Origin: Candidatus Hodarchaeota archaeon
GTDB lineage: Archaea; Asgardarchaeota; Heimdallarchaeia; Hodarchaeales; YT1-057
Length of the DNA: 9,318 bases
Direction: 5' to 3'
NCBI GenBank assembly: GCA_016839955.1
Contig: JAEOTI010000105.1
Span: 1 to 9,318 of the forward strand
The translations under genes and the position numbers were made by a program. Shown piece by piece: positions 7,024-9,318 of this stretch. The notes under the pieces were generated by a model. That model did not search any database. It was not told the DNA's origin and saw nothing but the letters and a program-made list of their open reading frames with translations. How positions within the stretch are numbered: position 1 is the first letter of the stretch; every line of letters starts with the position of its first letter.

Positions 7024-7526
7024 CAGTCTTCCTTCTTCCGACGCAGTTTTCCAGGCATCCGCCACCCCATTTCAACAAGATCTATCTTCAACCGATCCTT
7101 CGGAAGCAACTGCCTTTCAATCTCCACAATCCGCCGCGTGTTCTTCTCCCTCGCCGCAAACACGCGGAGAATCATATCCGCTTCCTCTTTAGTCAACCGA
7201 TCCCACACCCCATCCGCCCGCTTCTGCCACCGCTCATAATAATTCTCATCCCCCAACAACACCACCTTCGCTGCATCATTGATGTACGCCCCATCCCGCA
7301 ACACCCGCTTCAATAACACAAACAACCGCTGATTCTCCCCCAACAACCGCTGCTCCTCCGCCAACAACCGAAACCGCTCCACCTCCACACCACTCAACCC
7401 CTCCAAATACTTCATCACCGCCTCATTCACCACCCTATTCACCGACCAACCCCGATCCCCAGCAACCTTCACAATCCTCTCCCATAACCAAAATCGAAAC
7501 GCACAACCCCGACGAACAAAACCCAT
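7023..7526 (-). CDS. Ribbon-helix-helix protein with coiled-coil extension
   Basis: This is a 167-residue protein. Residues about 7-43 (a strand CAFRFWLWERI, a helix, a short turn GWSVNRVV, and a second helix NEAVMKYLEGLS) fit a ribbon-helix-helix DNA-binding domain. Residues 50-80 (EVERFRLLAEEQRLLGENQRL...) look like an amphipathic coiled coil, and a charged helical C-terminus follows (ending LRRKKED). RHH domains bind DNA as dimers, and the coiled coil may extend the oligomer. The gene is more GC-rich than the left half of the element. The start ATG 7526 has a weak ribosome site (GAGGCGG). The inverted repeat at 7554-7570 lies between its TATA-like box (7573-7580) and the start, which suggests autoregulation. 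Confidence 0.77.
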   Translation of the reverse strand: MGFVRRGCAFRFWLWERIVKVAGDRGWSVNRVVNEAVMKYLEGLSGVEVERFRLLAEEQRLLGENQRLFVLLKRVLRDGAYINDAAKVVLLGDENYYERWQKRADGVWDRLTKEEADMILRVFAAREKNTRRIVEIERQLLPKDRLKIDLVEMGWRMPGKLRRKKED

Positions 7527-7553
7527 TTTTAGGCTTCCGCCTCTTCTTCAAGT

Positions 7554-7570
7554 AGGTGCACCTTGCACCT
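7554..7570. repeat. Inverted repeat, candidate operator
   Basis: AGGTGCA and TGCACCT form perfect 7-bp arms around CCT. The repeat lies between a minus-strand TATA-like box (7573-7580, CTATAATC on the plus strand read in reverse) and the start at 7526, near the expected transcription start. This is where a repressor would block initiation. The upstream gene stops at 7621, so the 94-base gap appears to hold a separate promoter. Confidence 0.5.
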
Positions 7571-7620
7571 GATTATAGGAGATGCAGATGCAGAGAAAGG
7601 GTATTGTTGTGTCATGTGGG

Positions 7621-7923
7621 TTACCTGTCTGTTGGTTTGGGGATTGTCCAGTGGCTGTTGGTTTTGTTGGTGTCGTCTTTGACCCATTGGGCTCCAAATG
7701 GTTTCAGTTGTTGGTGTATTTGCTTCCAGGCTTCTTCGAGGTATTTCTGGGGTGTTATCTCGTATCGGTCGTCATATTCGTGGATGTCTACGGGTTGGTT
7801 TTCGACGATTTTCACTAGATCATTCGTGATTTTCTTTTGGTTATTGAATACTGCTCCTTTGAATTCGAATCGCCACGTAACGCCACATTTTGGACATATG
7901 AAAATAATGTCTTGCTCTGTCAT
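7621..7923 (-). CDS. Small protein with an N-terminal CPxCG zinc-ribbon knuckle
   Basis: This is a 100-residue protein. The N-terminus IIFICPKCGVTWRFEF carries one CPKCG knuckle (Cys10, Cys13), but a second Cys pair is absent, so zinc binding would need dimerisation or other ligands such as the later His residues. The rest (about 30-100) is hydrophilic with a helix around ITPQKYLEEAWKQIHQQL. I do not recognise a family. The start ATG 7923 overlaps the TGA of the upstream repressor gene (ATGA arrangement) and has GGTGA (7931-7935) 7 bases upstream, both supporting coupled translation. Confidence 0.75.
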   Translation of the reverse strand: MTEQDIIFICPKCGVTWRFEFKGAVFNNQKKITNDLVKIVENQPVDIHEYDDRYEITPQKYLEEAWKQIHQQLKPFGAQWVKDDTNKTNSHWTIPKPTDR

Positions 7924-8117
7924 TCTGCTCTCACCCCCTTCACGCCTAATGCTTTTTTGGCCTCTTTTGAAAAAAAGGAGAGGTCAGCGAGTCGTTTGCG
8001 TATTGCTTCTCTGATGAAGTCGCTGCGGTCGATGCCTTTGCTGGATACGACTTCGTCGAGGAGTTGAACGACGGTTTCTTCTTCTCTGAATGCGACGTAC
8101 TTCGTTTTTCCACTCAT
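7920..8117 (-). CDS. Ribbon-helix-helix (CopG/Arc-like) transcriptional repressor
   Basis: This 65-residue protein has the classic short RHH layout: a strand KTKYVAFREEE (4-14), helix VVQLLDEVVSSKG, turn IDRSD, then helix FIREAIRKRLADLSFF. Strand residues of one dimer contact the DNA major groove in this family. ATG 8117 is taken as the start; GTG 8126 is possible, since a TATA-like AT tract centred near 8155 would place the transcript start close to it. The gene is first in the minus-strand cluster and diverges from the winged-helix gene at 8181. Between them lies the inverted repeat TAGTAC-N6-GTACTA, a plausible binding site, so the protein may control both directions. Confidence 0.85.
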   Translation of the reverse strand: MSGKTKYVAFREEETVVQLLDEVVSSKGIDRSDFIREAIRKRLADLSFFSKEAKKALGVKGVRAE

Positions 8118-8149
8118 TTTATTCACAGTTTATAGAGAGGGCATAACAG

Positions 8150-8158
8150 CTTTTAAAT
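8150..8158. promoter_or_regulatory. Shared TATA-like element of divergent promoters
   Basis: CTTTTAAAT contains the palindromic TTTAAA. Its centre lies about 26 bases before ATG 8181 on the plus strand, fitting leaderless transcription. It lies about 29 bases before GTG 8126 on the minus strand. One tract could therefore serve either direction. Confidence 0.5.
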
Positions 8159-8188
8159 AGTACACATATGTACTAGTTTAATGTACTA
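8158..8188. promoter_or_regulatory. Candidate repressor operator with GTACTA half-sites
   Basis: TAGTAC (8158-8163) and GTACTA (8170-8175) are a perfect inverted pair separated by six bases. A further GTACTA at 8183-8188 lies 13 bases from the second. The array covers the TATA edge and the start codon of the gene at 8181. RHH repressors bind such paired short half-sites; the RHH gene at 7920-8117 is the obvious candidate partner. Confidence 0.6.
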
Positions 8189-8891
8189 CTTGAGGCGTAT
8201 GAGAATGAGTCGTGTTTCAAAAGAAGTAAGAGAGAGATTCAAGCAATTGGACAAGGCCGTCGAATCCTTGGATAGGCATTGTTCTTCATTGTTAGCTTTC
8301 TTTACAGTCATGTATCCTGATGAATTTGGTTTTAATGAGCTTCATCGAAAATTGAGAAATCTAAATAAATATTCCTCCCAAGCCTCCTTGTTCAAATCGA
8401 AAACAACCCTTTCAACGCACATGAAACACCTCTTAAATAAGCAGTATATTGTTGTTAGGGTAGATAAGAAAAGTAAGCTTAAGATTAAACCAAGGAAATA
8501 TACCTTAAGCCCTTATCTTGTTGAAATCAGCAAAGATGTAATTAATTTAAAAGCTCTATCCCTAAATCAAGCTCTCGAACCAATGAGAGGAGAAGACATA
8601 CGACCTCTAACTATCATGTTGATAGATATTCTCCTCAGAAATGTGTGCGAATTCTTGGAAAGCGTTATCACGTACCCAGAGAAGCTAGCTGCGCTATACA
8701 GAAGCGTAACATATTGGCATTTCGATAACATCATGAACGCGTATAGAATCAGGGTTCTGGAAAAAGGAGAGGAGAAAGCAGCATTAGGAGCAATCTCTGA
8801 ATTCAATAATGCATTCAATGAATTTAAAAGAGAAAAATGGCTACATTTGATAAAATCTCTGTCTTTTTATGAAAAATGGAGTTCTAAATAG
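8181..8891 (+). CDS. Winged-helix regulator-like protein upstream of int
   Basis: This is a 236-residue basic protein. Residues about 48-112 (EFGFNELHRKL, then KTTLSTHMKHLLNKQYIVVRV and KPRKYTLSPY) show helix, recognition helix and wing with the pattern of a winged helix-turn-helix: a short helix, T-L-S-x-H-M-K-x-L recognition region, then a charged hairpin. The remainder is alpha-helical, with hydrophobic stretches (LTIMLIDILLRNVCEFLESVI) that could mediate dimerisation. ATG 8181 is chosen because a TATA-like tract is centred about 26 bases upstream; ATG 8205 is an alternative. It ends 28 bases before int(N), so in the circular element both would be co-transcribed. A role in controlling integration or copy state is inferred from that position. 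Confidence 0.75.
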   Translation: MYYLRRMRMSRVSKEVRERFKQLDKAVESLDRHCSSLLAFFTVMYPDEFGFNELHRKLRNLNKYSSQASLFKSKTTLSTHMKHLLNKQYIVVRVDKKSKLKIKPRKYTLSPYLVEISKDVINLKALSLNQALEPMRGEDIRPLTIMLIDILLRNVCEFLESVITYPEKLAALYRSVTYWHFDNIMNAYRIRVLEKGEEKAALGAISEFNNAFNEFKREKWLHLIKSLSFYEKWSSK

Positions 8892-8919
8892 AAGTATTCA
8901 GAATGGAGAGAAAATCAAC

Positions 8920-9189
8920 ATGGGAAAAACCTATTCAACAATCTATCTTGACAAAGAAGTCATTCAAAAAGCCAAGGATATCGGCTTAAACATCTCCAAA
9001 ACCTGTGAAAACGCACTAAAAGACTCGATTCGACGCTTAGAAGCCCCCAATCATCAAAACACAACACAACCTGTTTTTGGTGAAGGTTTTTCTCAAAAAG
9101 CTTCATGGTGGGGACGAGGAGATTTGAACTCCCAACATTCGGGTATCACCACTCCAGAACATCGTCATTCCACCAGCGTGGTCCGGTAA
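8920..9189 (+). CDS. int(N): N-terminal part of the split integrase
   Basis: Residues 1-41 (KTYSTIYLDKEVIQKAKDIG, then NISKTCENALKDSIRRLE) form a CcdA/RHH-like domain frequent at the N-terminus of archaeal integrases. A linker (about 42-61) leads to SWWGRGDLNSQH, which is encoded by the strand opposite the tRNA T arm. Codon 73 ends at 9138, the edge of attR; the last 16 codons (SGITTPEHRH...) come from host tRNA sequence and are not part of the native protein. In the circle, codon 73 is followed by ATG 159 to give 353 residues. ATG 8920 has GGAGAG (8905-8910) 9 bases upstream, favouring it over the frame's earlier ATG at 8869, which overlaps the previous gene. Confidence 0.92.
   Translation: MGKTYSTIYLDKEVIQKAKDIGLNISKTCENALKDSIRRLEAPNHQNTTQPVFGEGFSQKASWWGRGDLNSQHSGITTPEHRHSTSVVR
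9109..9138 (+). repeat. attR, 30-bp repeat inside the tRNA-Trp gene
   Basis: This is identical to 129-158. It supplies positions 44-73 of the intact tRNA, so integration leaves the tRNA gene functional. Beyond its left edge the element also supplies TGG (9106-9108, CCA on the tRNA strand) and an A5 run (9095-9099, T5 on the tRNA strand) that may serve as terminator. Confidence 0.95.
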
Positions 9190-9204
9190 CTTTTGTCTTG
9201 AGCT
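9145..9204 (-). other. tRNA-Trp intron at 37/38, with possible C/D-box guide
   Basis: Splice sites follow from a bulge-helix-bulge fold: outer stem TCGGG/CCCGA, central helix CTCC with GGTG (one U-U mismatch), bulges AG|A and AT|A, and inner helix GCTC/GAGT. The intron also carries TCTGGAG, complementary to the anticodon loop CTCCAGA, following a box C-like ATGACGA. Archaeal pre-tRNA-Trp introns are known in some species to guide 2'-O-methylation of C34. Confidence 0.85.
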
Positions 9205-9216
9205 CTGGAGCCCGAC

Positions 9217-9278
9217 TTTATGCTAAGGGGTATGAACGTGCCCAAGCATCGACGGGGGCAAGTGTAGAGCCCCTCAGT
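9217..9278 (-). other. Non-canonical tRNA-Trp intron at position 25/26
   Basis: Folding gives a textbook bulge-helix-bulge: central helix TATG/CATA, bulges AC|A and AA|G, inner stem CTGAGGGG/CCCCTTAG (8 pairs with one G-U and one A-U among them), and an outer helix between the D-loop side CGG and TCGGG. Removal joins D-stem C25 to G26 and restores a normal tRNA. Introns outside 37/38 are characteristic of some archaeal lineages. Confidence 0.88.
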
Positions 9279-9318
9279 GTCATACCGAATTAGACCACGT
9301 CCCCAGCCAATCAAACAA

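Larger units (their letters stand above)
129..9138. mobile_element. Integrated archaeal element with SSV-type split integrase
   Basis: Both ends are visible. An exact 30-bp direct repeat (129-158, 9109-9138) matches the 3' end of the tRNA-Trp gene at the right edge. The integrase reading frame leaves the left repeat and enters the right repeat in the same phase, so excision would give a circle of about 8,980 bp with an intact integrase gene. This is the arrangement known for SSV1-like viruses and related plasmids, in which attP lies inside int. Cargo is a possible defence module (1083-5771), an S51 peptidase gene, five small regulatory-type genes and a winged-helix regulator. No replication or structural gene was recognised, so it could be an integrative plasmid, a satellite or a virus remnant. 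Confidence 0.93.
9106..9304 (-). tRNA. tRNA-Trp(CCA) with two introns and encoded 3' CCA
   Basis: The exons are 9279-9304, 9205-9216 and 9109-9144, giving a 74-base tRNA. The acceptor stem GGGGACG/CGTCCCC is perfect, the D stem is GTC/GAC with GG in the loop, the anticodon stem is TCGGG/CCCGA, and the loop CTCCAGA carries anticodon CCA (9206-9208). The T arm is GGGAG-TTCAAAT-CTCCT and the discriminator is A. The CCA is encoded at 9106-9108. Two introns must be removed, a 62-base one at position 25/26 and a 60-base one at the canonical 37/38 site. Its promoter would lie beyond the window edge. It is the integration target of the element. Confidence 0.95.

Noticed and set aside
6600..7239. Plus-strand frames across 6600-7239
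   Set aside because: They are shadows of the minus-strand small-gene cluster, whose members have perfect Shine-Dalgarno sites and zinc-ligand or RHH patterns.
7556..8014. Plus-strand frames of 152 and 78 codons across 7556-8014
   Set aside because: They are antisense to two well-supported minus-strand genes (7621-7923 and 7920-8117) with coupled starts and recognisable motifs. Their translations are Phe/Val/Cys-rich with no family resemblance.
1..9318. CRISPR array, rRNA or insertion sequence
   Set aside because: No regularly spaced repeats, rRNA-like sequence, transposase frame or terminal inverted repeats were seen.

Overview
The window holds a complete, roughly 9 kb integrated genetic element of an archaeon, with a little host DNA on each side. 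The case for Archaea rests on four things. There is a tRNA-Trp(CCA) gene at the right edge (minus strand, 9109-9304) interrupted by two introns that each fold into bulge-helix-bulge splice motifs. There is an SSV-type integrase whose gene is split by integration. TATA-like boxes sit about 25 bases upstream of start codons (leaderless pattern). Shine-Dalgarno sequences are of the GGAGGTGA kind. The lineage cannot be fixed from this DNA; an uncultivated, Bathyarchaeia-like or related archaeon is a guess.

Layout. 1-128 is left host flank without a visible gene. A 30-bp exact direct repeat (129-158 and 9109-9138), identical to the 3' end of the tRNA-Trp gene, marks attL and attR. The C-terminal, catalytic part of the integrase starts in attL (to 1001). 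The N-terminal part (from 8920) runs into attR. Joining the two ends in a circle restores one 353-residue frame.

The left half (about 1080-5771) is AT-rich and holds a putative defence module. It contains a SAM-dependent DNA methyltransferase gene broken by one in-frame TAA (1083-1886). Convergent to it is a three-gene minus-strand operon (4657 to 1883) encoding a basic, probably winged-helix protein, a AAA+ type ATPase and a membrane-anchored protein. Divergent from the operon is a probable PD-(D/E)XK-like nuclease (5133-5771). I cannot assign this gene set to a named system. Next comes a peptidase E-like (family S51) gene (5899-6537) with a leaderless promoter.

The right half (6597-8126) is a minus-strand run of five small, tightly packed genes for ribbon-helix-helix, zinc-binding and helical basic proteins. 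Their composition is more GC-rich and typical of small archaeal plasmid or virus control genes. They diverge from a plus-strand winged-helix regulator gene (8181-8891), which lies just upstream of int(N). In the circular form regulator and full integrase would be one operon, and the divergent promoter region carries an inverted repeat that could be the repressor operator. No replication initiator, polymerase or capsid gene was recognised, so the mode of propagation is unclear.
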